Assembly: GCA_028571685.1 (NCBI GenBank) | Contig: CM053143.1 | Coordinates: 9,787,501-9,851,500 of the forward strand | From: Heterohyrax brucei | Taxonomy: Eukaryota > Chordata > Mammalia > Hyracoidea > Procaviidae | DNA length: 64,000 nucleotides | Reading direction: 5' to 3' | Shown: positions 55,007-64,000 of the stretch, in pieces | How the letters are laid out: each line of letters starts with the position of its first letter | Numbering within the stretch: the first letter of the stretch is position 1 | Translations under genes and position numbers: made by a program | Notes under the pieces: generated by a model | What the model was told of the DNA's origin: nothing | Database searches by the model: none | What the model saw: only the letters and a program-made list of their open reading frames with translations

Positions 55007-55095
55007 CTCATGGCGACCCTAGGGGCCAGGGTAGAACTGACCCCCAGAGTATTCAAGGAGCGCCTCGGATCCGACTCGACGGCACTTGGCTTGGC
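55007..55095 (+). mobile_element. SINE with 5' inversion and target duplication
   Basis: The left part (55007 to about 55064) is SINE body in reverse, and the right part (ccgactcgacggcacttggc) is the forward 3' tail. The two parts abut in the SINE sequence at the gagtcgg position. Direct repeats TTTATTACCTGA at 54995-55006 and 55096-55107 (12 bp, exact) flank the insertion. CpG sites are still present, so it may be young. Confidence 0.88.
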
Positions 55096-55107
55096 TTTAT
55101 TACCTGA

Positions 55108-58100
55108 AACACCCACACAGCTGTCAGTTTGTCAGACTGTGGGAGCTTGCATGTTGCTGTGATGCTGGAAGCTATACCACTGATACTCAAATACCAGCAG
55201 GCTCACCCACGGCAGACAGGTTTCAGCTGAACACCAAGACTAAGATAGAGTAGGAAGAAAGACCAGTGGTCTATGGCAGAAAAAACAGTCCAGTGAAACT
55301 CTTATGAATAGCAAAGGAACGTTATCTGATATAGTGCTGGGTGATGAGCCTCCCAAGTTGAAAGGGACTCAAAATATGACCAGGGAAGAACTGTTGCCTC
55401 AAAGTAGAGTTGACCTTAATGATGTGGATAGAGTTAAGCTTTCAGGACCCTCATTTGCTAATGTGGCACAACTCAAACTGAAGAGAAATAGCTGCAAACA
55501 TTGAGTAATAATCTGAACATAGAATGTATGAAGTATGACTAGGAAAATTGGAAATTGTCAAAAATTAAATGGCATGCATAAACACCCTTTTCCTAAGCAT
55601 TAGTGTGCTGAAACTGACTGATATTGGTCATTTTGAACTATGCCAGGAATGAAAAACTGGAGAGGAATGACACTGCACTCATTATCGAAAAGAACATTTC
55701 AAGATCTATCTTGAACTTCAACACTGTTAGTGATAGAATAATAGTCATATCCCTACAATGGATATCAGTTAATATGACCATTATTCAAATTTATACAACA
55801 ACTGCTAAGACCAAAGATGAAGAAATTGAAGATTCTTGCCAACTTCTGCAGTCTGTAATTGATTAAACATGCAATCAGGATGATAATTACTGGCTATTGG
55901 ACTGTGAAAGCTGGAAACAAAGAAAGGATAGGTAGCTGGAAATTATGGCCTTGGTGACAGAAACAACACCGGAGATTCATGTTAGAATTTTGCAAGATGA
56001 ATACCATCTTCATTATAAATACCTTTTTTTACTAACATAAACAGCAATTATAAACAGCAACTATAAAGCCAGACTTCACCAAATGGAATACACAGAAATC
56101 AAATCAACTACACCTATGCAAGAAGATGACAGAAAGGCTCAACATCATCAAACATAATAGAGATGGGGCTGATTCAGCAAATGGAACGGACAATTATTCA
56201 TATGCAAAGTTCAAGTTGAAACTAAAGAAAATTAGAACATGTCCATGAGAGTCAAAGTATGGCCTTGAGTAGATCCCACCGGAATTTAGAGACCATTTCA
56301 AGAACAGACTCGACATGCTGAACACTAAAGCTGGAAGACCAAATGACTTATAGAATGACATCAAGCAGGACATCACACAAGAAGAAAGCAAGAGTCACTG
56401 AAAAGACAGGAAAGAAAGAAAAGACCAAAATGGCTGTCAGAAGAAACTGAAAACTTGCTTTTGAATGTCAAGTAACTAACACAAAAGGAAGAAATGATGA
56501 CGTAAAAGAGCTGAATAAAAGATTTCAAAGGGCAGCTCGAGAAGAAAAAGTATTACAATGATTTAAGCACAGACCTGGAGGATGCAAACCAAAAGGGAAG
56601 AACAGTATATCTCAAGGTGAAGTAACTGAAGAAAGAAATTAAGGCTGAATTGCAATATGGAAGGATTCCATGGAGAAAGTATTAATGAAGCAGGAAGCAT
56701 TATGACAGGAAACATACACAAAGGGGCTACACCAAGAAGAACTGGTCGAGATTTAAGCATTTCAGAAGGTAGTATTGATCTGATGATACTGGAAAATGTC
56801 CAAGCTGCGCTGACAGCATGGCAAACAGCAAGGCTCCAGGGATGGATGCAATACCAACAAAGCTGTTTCAACAACTGGATGCAGCACTGAAAATGCTCAC
56901 TTGTCTATGCTAAGAAATTTGGAAGACAGCTCCCAGGTCAATTGACTGGAAAAGATCAATATTTATACCTGTTCCCAAGAAAGGTGACCCAACTGAACGT
57001 AGAAATTATCGAACAGTATCATTAATATCACATGCAAATAAAATTTTGCTAACGATATTTAAAAGTGACTGCAGCAATAAGTCAACAAGGAACTGCCAGA
57101 AATTCAAGCCAGATTCAGAAGAAGATGTGGAACCACAGACATCATCGCTGATATCAGATGGATCCTGGTTGAAAGCAGAGAATACTAAAAGATGTTTACT
57201 TGTGTTTTATTGATTATGAAAAGGCATTGAACCGTATGGATCACAAGGAGCTACAGAAAACATTGTGAAGAATGGGAATTCCACAACACTTAACTGTGCT
57301 CTTGAGGAACCTGTATATGGATCAAGAGGCAGTCATTAAAAAGAACAAGTGGATACTGCACAGTTTAAAGCCAGGAACGATGTGTGTCACAGTTGTAAAC
57401 TTCCACTGTACTTATTCAATGTGTATGCTGAAAAAAAATAATCTGAGAAGCTGGACTATGTGAAGAAGAATAAGCATCAGGATTGGAGGAAGGCTCACTA
57501 AGGACCTTTGATACACCAATAACACAACTTTGTTTGCTGAAAGTGAAGAGGACTTGAACGAAGATCAGAGACCACTGCCTTCAGTATAGACCACACCTCA
57601 CCATAAAGACAACAAAAATCCTCATAACAACATCATGATAAGAAGAAAAAACACTGAAATTGCCCAAGATTTCATTCTAATTGGATCAATAACCAACACT
57701 CTCAGAAGCAGCAGTCAAGTAATAATAAGATAGGTTGCACTGGGCAAATCTGCTGTAAAACACCTCTTTAAAGTGTTGAAAAGCAAAGACGTCACCTTAA
57801 AGACTAAAGTGTGCTTAACTTAACACAAAGTGTTTTGAATTGTCACATACATATAGAAAAGCTGGAAGACTGAAGAATTGACATTTTTGAATTGAAGCAT
57901 TGATGAAGAATATTGAATATACCATAGACTGCTAAAAGAATGAACAAATCTGTCTTGGAAGAAGTAAAACCAGAATGCTCTTTAGAAGCAATGAAAGTAA
58001 GACTATGTCTCACATACTTTGGATGTGTCATCAGGAGGGATCAGTCCCTGGAGAAGAAGAATACGGTAGAGAGCCAACACAAAAAGAGGAAGACCTTCAA

Positions 58101-58243
58101 CAGGATGAATTGATATGGTGGCTACAGCAAGGGCCTCAAGTACGAGAAGGTTTCTGAGGATAACTCAGGTCCAGGCAGTGTTTCATTCTGTTGTACATAG
58201 GGTTACTACGAGTTAGAACTGGTTGCATACACGGCATTGTATG
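55108..58243 (+). mobile_element. Near full-length RTE LINE
   Basis: About 3.1 kb from the 5' UTR tip (cagctgtcagtttgtcagac) to a 3' end resembling the SINE tail (gggttactacgagttagaac) at about 58200-58243. It is the only uninterrupted near full-length RTE in the window and serves as reference for the others. Confidence 0.9.
55300..58170 (+). pseudogene. RTE endonuclease-reverse transcriptase pseudogene
   Basis: A BovB-like RTE protein. Pieces in order: N-terminal region with GTQNMTREELLPQSRVDLND (55304-55504), endonuclease beginning near 55600 (LNFNTVSDRIIVISLQW; TGYWTVKAGNK near 55890), Lys-rich linker near 56400, and reverse transcriptase from about 56940, with YEKALN near 57220 and the catalytic box read as YTNN instead of YADD near 57510, then SEEDL. 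The C-terminal domain near 57960-58150 has SLEKKNTV and QQGPQ-type remnants. Many stops and frameshifts; inactive. Confidence 0.85.
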
Positions 58244-58244
58244 A

Positions 58245-58483
58245 ACATATGCTTTCATTTCAATTGGGCAAGTATCTAGGAGTCCAACAGTTGGATTGTG
58301 TGGTAGGTATATGCTCAACTTTCTAAGAAAGTGTCTAACTATTCTACAGCAGCAAGATATTAGTGTTTCAGTTGCTACACATATCAGCACTTGGAAGGAT
58401 TAGTCATTTCCATTTCTGCCATTTTATTAGGGTTATAGGACTATCTCACTGTGGCTTTACTTGCATTTCTCTAATGACTAGTG
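58245..58483 (-). mobile_element. Ancient L1 fragment
   Basis: The plus strand (attgtgtggtaggtatatgctc, then aagtgtctaactattctac, then tttcagttgctacacatatc, then ctatctcactgtggctttac) is the usual reversed 3' region of ancient mammalian L1s. Confidence 0.65.
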
Positions 58484-58545
58484 AGGGAGTCCTGGTGGTA
58501 CAATGGTTAAGCTCTCAGCTGCTCAATAAAAGGGTGGTGCAAGCT
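58484..58545 (+). mobile_element. AfroSINE-type SINE, head fragment
   Basis: agggagtcctggtggtacaatggttaag is the tRNA-like head; the rest is missing or too diverged. Confidence 0.7.
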
Positions 58546-58972
58546 TGTACTGTTGTTTACACTGCTGCTGATGTTTCTATAGTCAGTGACTTTGTCAAAT
58601 CTTACAGTATTTTGGGTACTGGTAATTAGTACTGTGAACCAATAGCAATAATTTTTTTAACAATGAAGTAGTAACTAAAGGAAAAGAGCGATATACAGAA
58701 ATTATTATTTATGAGTAACATTAACACAAATGACAAAACTAAGGATTCTGTATGGTCTGCTACAGGAGGTGCGTAGGTGAGTGACATCACCCCTACAGAC
58801 ACCATCCCCACAGAGCCCAGTCTTTTTAACTTACTGTGGTAAATTTGATATTCATTAATGTTGTATATACCAGCTATGTTGTTAATTCACTCATCAGTGA
58901 AGGGCATTTGTATTGGTATTGGTTTTAAGTGACTGTGGATAAATTTGCTATATATAACCATGTATAGGATTT
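58546..58972. other. No recognised gene or repeat
   Basis: Short unique-looking stretch between two SINEs. Confidence 0.4.
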
Positions 58973-59130
58973 CATGGAGCCCTAGTGGCATGGTAGTTAA
59001 AAGCTCAGCTGCCAACCAAAAGGACAGCAATAAGAATCTCCCAACCACTTCTTGGAAACCTTATGGGGAAGTTCTGCCCTGTCCTCTAGGGTTTCTATAA
59101 GTCAGAAACAACTTGATGTTAAAGGGTTTA
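58973..59130 (+). mobile_element. AfroSINE-type SINE
   Basis: Head catggagccctagtggcatgg, body cttcttggaaaccttatggg, tail gtttctataagtcagaaac. The B-box region is decayed (agcaataagaatctcc). Confidence 0.85.
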
Positions 59131-59134
59131 TATT

Positions 59135-59367
59135 TTAGTTTATAGATTTTCATGTAACCAAAAGTTTTAATTTCTCTGGACTGAAGACCTAGAGTGTGAT
59201 AGCTGTGCTTTAGTGTTATTGTACATTTAAGTTTATGAGAGTATCAAAGTGGTTCTAGCATTTTCCATTTCTACCACTAATGTAAGAGTTTCAGTTGCTC
59301 CACAACATTTCCAGAATTGTTACTGCTATATTATTATATTTTAGCCATTCTAATAAGTGAATGATTA
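59135..59367 (-). mobile_element. Ancient L1 fragment, left of an RTE insertion
   Basis: The plus strand (catgtaaccaaaagttttaatttc; ggttctagcattttcc; gtttcagttgctccacaac; ttagccattctaataagtga) continues the old L1 that resumes at 60883. Confidence 0.65.
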
Positions 59368-60882
59368 GAAACAATTGGTTGATGTTCAAGCATTTCAGAA
59401 GGTAGTATATAATCAAGAACTGATAGTGCTGAAGAAAGAAATCCAACCTGCACTGAAGGCACTAACAAATAACAAGACTCTAGAGATCAATGGAATACCA
59501 CTTTAGATGTTTCAGCAAATAAATGCAGCACTGGAAGTGCTCACTTGTTAATACCAAAAAATCTCAAAACCAGCTGCCTGACCAACTGACTGGAATAGAT
59601 CCATACATATGCCCATTCCAAAGAAAGGTATGCAATGGAATGTGAAAATTATCAAACAGTATTATTAAAATCACTCAAAAGTGAAATTTTGCTGCAGATG
59701 ATCCAAAAAGTGGTTGCAGCAGTACGTCTGTAGGGTACTGCCAGAAATTCAAGCTAGATTCAAAAGAGGCAGTGGAACAAGGGATATCACTGCTGATGTC
59801 ACATGGATCTTGGATGAAAGCAGAGAATATCAGAAAGATGTTTAACTGTGTTTTATTGACTATGCAGAGGCACGTCACTGTGTGGATGACAATGAATTAT
59901 GGAATTTGGAAAGAATGGGAATTCCAGAATGCTTAATTGTGCTCGTGTGGAAATGTTATAGTCCAAGAGACAGTCATTAGAACAGAACAAAGAGGCACTT
60001 CATGGTACAAAAACAGAAATGGTGTGTGTCAAGTTGTATTTTTTTACCGTGTGTATTCAATCTATGCTGAACAAATAATTTGAGATGTTGCACTACATAA
60101 AGAAGAACCATTAATTGCAAGAAAAATTAACAACCTGCAATTTGCCAAGTGACACAACCTTGCTTGTAGAAAGTGAAGAGGACTTGAAGCACTCACTGAC
60201 GAAGAACAAAGATTGCAGCCTTCAGTACAGATTACATATCAAAAGAGAGAAAACAAAAATCCTCAAAGGTGGACCAATAAGGAACATCACAATAGTTTAA
60301 AAAAATGTTGAAGTTGTCAAGGATTTCATTTTACTTGAATCCACAGTCAATGCCCATGGAAGCAGCAGTCAAGAAATCAAATGATGTATTGTACTATATT
60401 TTTAAAAAATTAGATTATTAAAAGCAAAGATGTCACTTTGAGGACTAAGTTGTACCTAACCCAGGCTATGGTATTTTCAATTATCTCTTGCTTGCAAAAG
60501 TTGGATGATGAATAAGGAAGACGGAAGAAGAACTTAAGCTTTTGAGTTATGCTATTGGTGAAGAATACTGAATATATCATGGGCTGCCAGAAGAACAAAC
60601 AAATCTCTCTTGAAGTACAGCCAGAGTGTTCCTTAGAAGTGAAGCTACTTTGGACATGTTTTCAGAAGGAAGTAACTCCTGGAGAAGAACATTGTGCTTA
60701 GTACAGAATCCACTAAAATCAGAAAGACTTTTAATCAAATGGTTTGACACAGTGGCTGCAACAATGGGCTCAAACAGCAATGGTTGTGAGGATGGTTCAG
60801 GATTGGGTAGCATTTCATTCTATTATACATAAGGTTGCTTTGAGTCAGAGCTGACTGGAGGCTCACATAACAAAAAAACAAC
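59368..60882 (+). mobile_element. RTE LINE, 5'-truncated, with 16-bp target duplication
   Basis: From the linker (agcatttcagaaggtagtat) through reverse transcriptase to the C-terminus and the SINE-like tail (ataaggttgctttgagtcag) with its A-rich end. The flanks AATAAGTGAATGATTA (59352-59367) and AATAAGTGAGTAATTA (60883-60898) are an apparent 16-bp duplication with a few mismatches. Confidence 0.88.
59590..60800 (+). pseudogene. RTE reverse transcriptase pseudogene
   Basis: Read in order: IPKKG-like segment near 59610, a KRGSGTRDITADVTWIL piece near 59765, the catalytic box read as LPSD in place of YADD near 60145, ESEEDLKHSLTK at 60170, and a C-terminal segment with LVQNPLKSERL and FDTVAATMGSNS near 60730. 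Stops break the frame. Confidence 0.8.
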
Positions 60883-61000
60883 AATAAGTGAGTAATTACA
60901 TCTCATTGTCAATTTGTAATTTCTTAAGGACTAATAATACTGAACATATTTTCAGATGCTTATTTGCCATCTCTGTATCTCTTTTTGTCTAGTTTAACCG
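60883..61000 (-). mobile_element. Ancient L1 fragment, right of the RTE insertion
   Basis: gtaattacatctcattgtcaatttg and aacatattttcagatgcttatttgccatctctgtatc continue the reversed L1 3' region directly from 59367. Confidence 0.65.
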
Positions 61001-61850
61001 AGAATGCAGCCAACTCATAGAGGAAAGAATACTCTTTTCAACAAGGAGTGCTGGAACATTTGAAATACCAACACATGAGTAAATAAACTTCAGTCTATGC
61101 CTTGTGGAAAAAAATTACCTCAAAACTTATCGTATCTCTAAATAATAAAATGTAAACCTATAAAACTTTTAAAAGAAACCTTTGTGATCAAAGGTTGGGG
61201 TAAAATTTCTTGGATATGACTGCAAAAACATGAGTCATAAAATAATAATTTGGCAAAGCAAAACTTCTCCTTGTTGTAGTTATATTTTCACAAGTATATG
61301 CAAGTGTTGAAATGTACCAGATGTATACATTTGGACTTCATCAAAATGAAAAACTTCTGCGCTCCAAAAGATACCATTAAAAGACTGAAAAGATAAGCTA
61401 TAGCTGGGAAAAACTATTTTAAAGTTATATATGTAAAGAAATTGTATCCATAGTATCTACACAGTATTTAAAGGATTGTCATTAGTAAGAAAATAAATAA
61501 AACAATATAAAAATGTCCAAAATATTTGAACAGATATCTCACAAAAAAAATCACATGTTAATGACAAATTAGCACCTGGAAAACATTATTACCAATTATT
61601 AGAGAAATGCAAACTTAAACCACAATAAGATACCAATACACACCCACTAGAACGGCTCCAATTACAAAGTCTTAATACAAAATGGTCTAGATATCAAGCA
61701 CAGCCAACTCTTGTATCTCCATTAATAGAAAATATAACATGGTATAATCATTTAGCAAAACAGCATAGCCATGTCTTAAAATGTAATACACACCCCTACT
61801 CTATGATTCAGCCTTTCTGCAGCAACAAGCAAACACATAATATGATGTCA
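61001..61850 (+). pseudogene. Ancient L1 ORF2 C-terminal remnant
   Basis: Plus-strand pieces resemble old L1 ORF2: cttcatcaaaatgaaaaacttctgcgctccaaaag (KNFCAPK), tttgaacagatatctcac, attagagaaatgcaaactt and gaacggctccaattac. Long decayed; no frame is open for more than a few dozen codons. It meets the reversed L1 piece near 61000, so the two parts are probably different insertions or an inversion. Confidence 0.65.
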
Positions 61851-61886
61851 GGTAGTGAGAAATGCTACAGAGATGTGCTGACAAAG

Positions 61887-62322
61887 TGTTATGAATTGAA
61901 TTGTACTCCCATAAAATCTTTGTTGGGATTCTTACCCCTGTAGTTGTGAAAGTAATCTGTTTAGAAATGGGGTTTTCCTTGCTATATTAATAAGGCCATA
62001 TCAGTTTATGGTGTGTACTAAACCTAAATACTTTCCAGTTATATAAAAAGAGCAAATTAGACATAGACGCATGCAAAATGTGGGTAGGGGCGTGAGGTGT
62101 CATATGAAGATCTTAAAGAAACATAGGAATGCTTGGGCTATGGGAGCAAAAAGCTCAGACACCAGAGAGAGAATCTTCGCCTACAGCTTGTACCCTGAAT
62201 TTAGTCTTCTAGCCTCCTCCTTGTGAGAAATAAAATAATCTGTTCTTTAAAGCCACTTGTGTCTGTCTGTTTGTTTGTTTGTTTGTTTTTTGCATTTTAG
62301 CAGCACTGGGTAACTAAGAAAT
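61887..62322 (+). mobile_element. ERVL/MaLR-like solo LTR
   Basis: Starts TGTTATGAATTGAATTG and ends tttagcagcactgggtaac. It includes ggttttccttgctatattaa, acacc-agagagagaatc and a signal-like aaataaaataatctg. A (TGTT)n expansion sits at 62262-62291 near its end. No viral gene is attached. Confidence 0.7.
62262..62291. repeat. (TGTT)n repeat
   Basis: About six TGTT/TGTC units inside the LTR 3' end. Confidence 0.85.
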
Positions 62323-62351
62323 AAGGTAAACAGCTAATGAGTAACACCTGC

Positions 62352-63616
62352 AGCTTGTTGTTGTTATGTTTCATCAAGTCAGTTCCTACTCATAGTGATC
62401 CCACGTACAACAGTATGACACACTGACCAGAGATGGGCCATCTTCACAATCCTTGCTATTCTTGAGACTATCACTGCAGCCACTGCATCGATCCGTCTCA
62501 TTGAGGACCTTTATCTCTGTCCCTCTCTACTTCACCAAGCATGGTATCATTTTCCTGGGACTAGTCCCTCCTGATAACATGTCCAAAGTATGTGAGATGA
62601 AGTCTTGCCACCCTTGTTTCTAAGGAAGTATTCTAGCTGTACTTTTTCCAAGAAAGATCTGTTCGTTCTTCAGGCAGTCAGTGGTATATTCAATATTCTT
62701 CACTGACACCATAATGCAAAGGCATCAGTTCTTCTCTGGTCTTCCTTATTAACTGTCCAGCTTTCTCATACATATGAGGGGTTTGAAAACACTGTGGCTT
62801 GAGTCAGGCACACCTTGGTAATCTAAGCAGCAGCCTTGCTTCCCAGTACTTTAAAAAGATCTTTTGCAGCAGGTAGGTCATCTGACTTCTTGATTGCTGC
62901 TTCCATGGGTATTGATTGTGGATACAAGTCAAATGAAATCCTTGACAATTTCAGTGTTTTCTCCATTTAATACAAAGTTGCTTATTAGTTCAGTTGTGAG
63001 GATTTGGGGTTTCTTTTTACTGAGGCGCAATCTATACTGAAGGATGTAGTCTTTGAACTTTATCAGTAAGTGCTTCAAGTCCTCTTGGCCTCCAGCAAAT
63101 AAATTGTGTCACCTGCATGTCTCAGGTTGTTAATGAGTCTTCCTCCAACACTCCAACTTCGCAGATTATTTGCTAGTTGAACAAGCATGGTGAAAGGATA
63201 TACAACCTTGACACACACCTTTGCTAACTTTAAATCAGACAGTATCTTCTTGTTCTTCTGGAATGATTGCCTCTTGGTATAGGTACAGGTTACTCATGAA
63301 TGCAATCAAGTGTTCTAGAATTCCCATTCTTTACAATGTTATCCATAATTTTCTATGATCCACACAGTCAAATGCCTGTGTACAGTCAATAAAACATAGA
63401 TAAACATCTTTCTGGTATTCTTCGCTTTCAGCCAAGATTCATCTGTCATCAGTAGTGATATCACTAATTCCATGTGCTCTTCTAAATCTCTCTTGGACTT
63501 CTGAAAGTTGTCTGTCAAAGTGCTAATGTAATCACTTTTGAATGATCTTCAACAAGATTTTATTTGTGTACAATATTTTGTTAATGATATTGTTTGATAA
63601 TTTCTGCATTCTAATA
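62352..63616 (-). mobile_element. RTE LINE, 5'-truncated, minus strand
   Basis: On the complement the order is reverse transcriptase from about 63610, catalytic box near 63110, C-terminal region near 62600-62450, and the SINE-like 3' end near 62380. The plus-strand reading tcttcaacaagattttatttg is the reversed first RT block. Stops and frameshifts prevent any long open frame. Confidence 0.85.
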
Positions 63617-63635
63617 AAATGTAGTATTAAGCCCC

Positions 63636-63786
63636 TAAAAAACCAAACCCACTGCCAACAAGTCAATTGCAACCCATGGCGACCCTGTACATCAGAGTAG
63701 AACTGCCTTATCGAGTTTCCAAGGAGTGCCTGGCGGATTAGAACTGCTGACCTCTCGGTTAGCAGACGTAGCACTTAACCAGTAGG
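63636..63786 (-). mobile_element. AfroSINE-type SINE
   Basis: Tail aaccaaacccactgccaac, body gtttccaaggagtgcctgg, head agcagacgtagcacttaacc. The last part of the head is missing where the next SINE begins. Confidence 0.9.
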
Positions 63787-63789
63787 TTA

Positions 63790-63950
63790 TAATAAACCTA
63801 CTACCATCAAATCTATTCCAACTCATAGTGACCCTAGAGAACAGAGTAGAACTGCCCTATAGAGTTTCCAAGGAATGCTTGGCAGATTCAAACTACTGAC
63901 CTTTTGGTTAGCAGCTATAGCACTTAACCATTACACCACCAGTGCTTCGA
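63790..63950 (-). mobile_element. AfroSINE-type SINE, adjacent copy
   Basis: Starts at ctactaccatcaaatctattcc and ends with the head cattacaccaccagtgcttc. It lies directly next to the previous copy, same strand. Confidence 0.9.
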
Positions 63951-64000
63951 CCCTTAGTAGAAGTGGTGTTGACTCTTCTCTAAAAGTTTGATAGAATTCT

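Noticed and set aside
30010-62322. Complete endogenous retrovirus
   Set aside because: Only solitary LTR-like segments are present. I saw no gag, pol or env reading frames between any pair of them.
946-63950. tRNA genes, because of A- and B-box-like motifs
   Set aside because: All the motifs found lie in SINE heads, with decayed or absent acceptor and anticodon pairing, followed by SINE bodies. None looks like a working tRNA gene.

Overview
The window looks like a gene-poor, AT-rich stretch of nuclear DNA from an afrotherian mammal, most likely a paenungulate such as an elephant. The main evidence is about thirty copies of a tRNA-derived SINE with the layout of AfroSINEs: a tRNA-like head with an A-box-like TGGYRCAGTGGTTAA and a B-box-like GGTCGGCAGTTCGAATCC, then a tail close to GTCGCTATGAGTCGGAATCG. 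These occur with BovB-like RTE LINEs whose 3' ends resemble the SINE tail, and with L1 copies that share a distinctive 3' UTR. I found no convincing intact host gene, tRNA, rRNA or CRISPR array. Nearly every long open frame lies in a transposon remnant. The exact species cannot be fixed from the sequence.

Layout. 1-9 kb: a mariner (2.34-3.61 kb, minus), an ERVL-like LTR (3.68-4.35 kb), RTE fragments (4.4-5.0, 6.3-6.9 and 7.5-8.4 kb) and SINEs. 8.5-15.2 kb: an old L1 interrupted by three SINEs and a second mariner, with the reverse transcriptase core deleted. 16.9-17.6 kb: an L1 3' end on the minus strand. 18.2-25.4 kb: a near full-length L1 with a repeated 5' UTR, broken ORF1, a long inter-ORF spacer and broken ORF2. 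25.85-26.2 kb: a small DNA transposon. 26.3-31.9 kb: one RTE split by two fold-back mariner derivatives and by an L1 3' end that itself holds a solo LTR. 32-46 kb: older eutherian repeats (L2, MIR, MER5-like, MaLR-like LTRs, L1M), SINEs, a third fold-back mariner, a possible retrocopy tail and one exon-like open frame (about 44.7 kb). 46.9-49.7 kb: an L1 with ORF2 3' half and 3' UTR. 50-55 kb: SINEs, an LTR, a fourth fold-back mariner and 2.7 kb of sequence with no recognised repeat. 55.1-58.2 kb: a near full-length RTE. 58.2-64 kb: an ancient L1 split by a younger RTE with an apparent 16-bp target duplication, an LTR, a minus-strand RTE and two adjacent SINEs.

How the elements relate. The RTE 3' end and SINE tail are alike, which fits SINE mobilisation by RTE machinery. 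L1 and RTE copies act as landing sites for later SINE, mariner and LTR insertions, so nesting gives a relative time order. Every transposon reading frame I could follow is broken, so nothing here looks autonomous now.

The most notable observation is a set of four rearranged mariner derivatives (27.7, 28.4, 42.9 and 51.6 kb). All four have transposase 3' ends at both outer edges in opposite orientation, and the same internal junctions including a buried 5' terminal repeat. This suggests one rearranged founder that was then spread as a unit.
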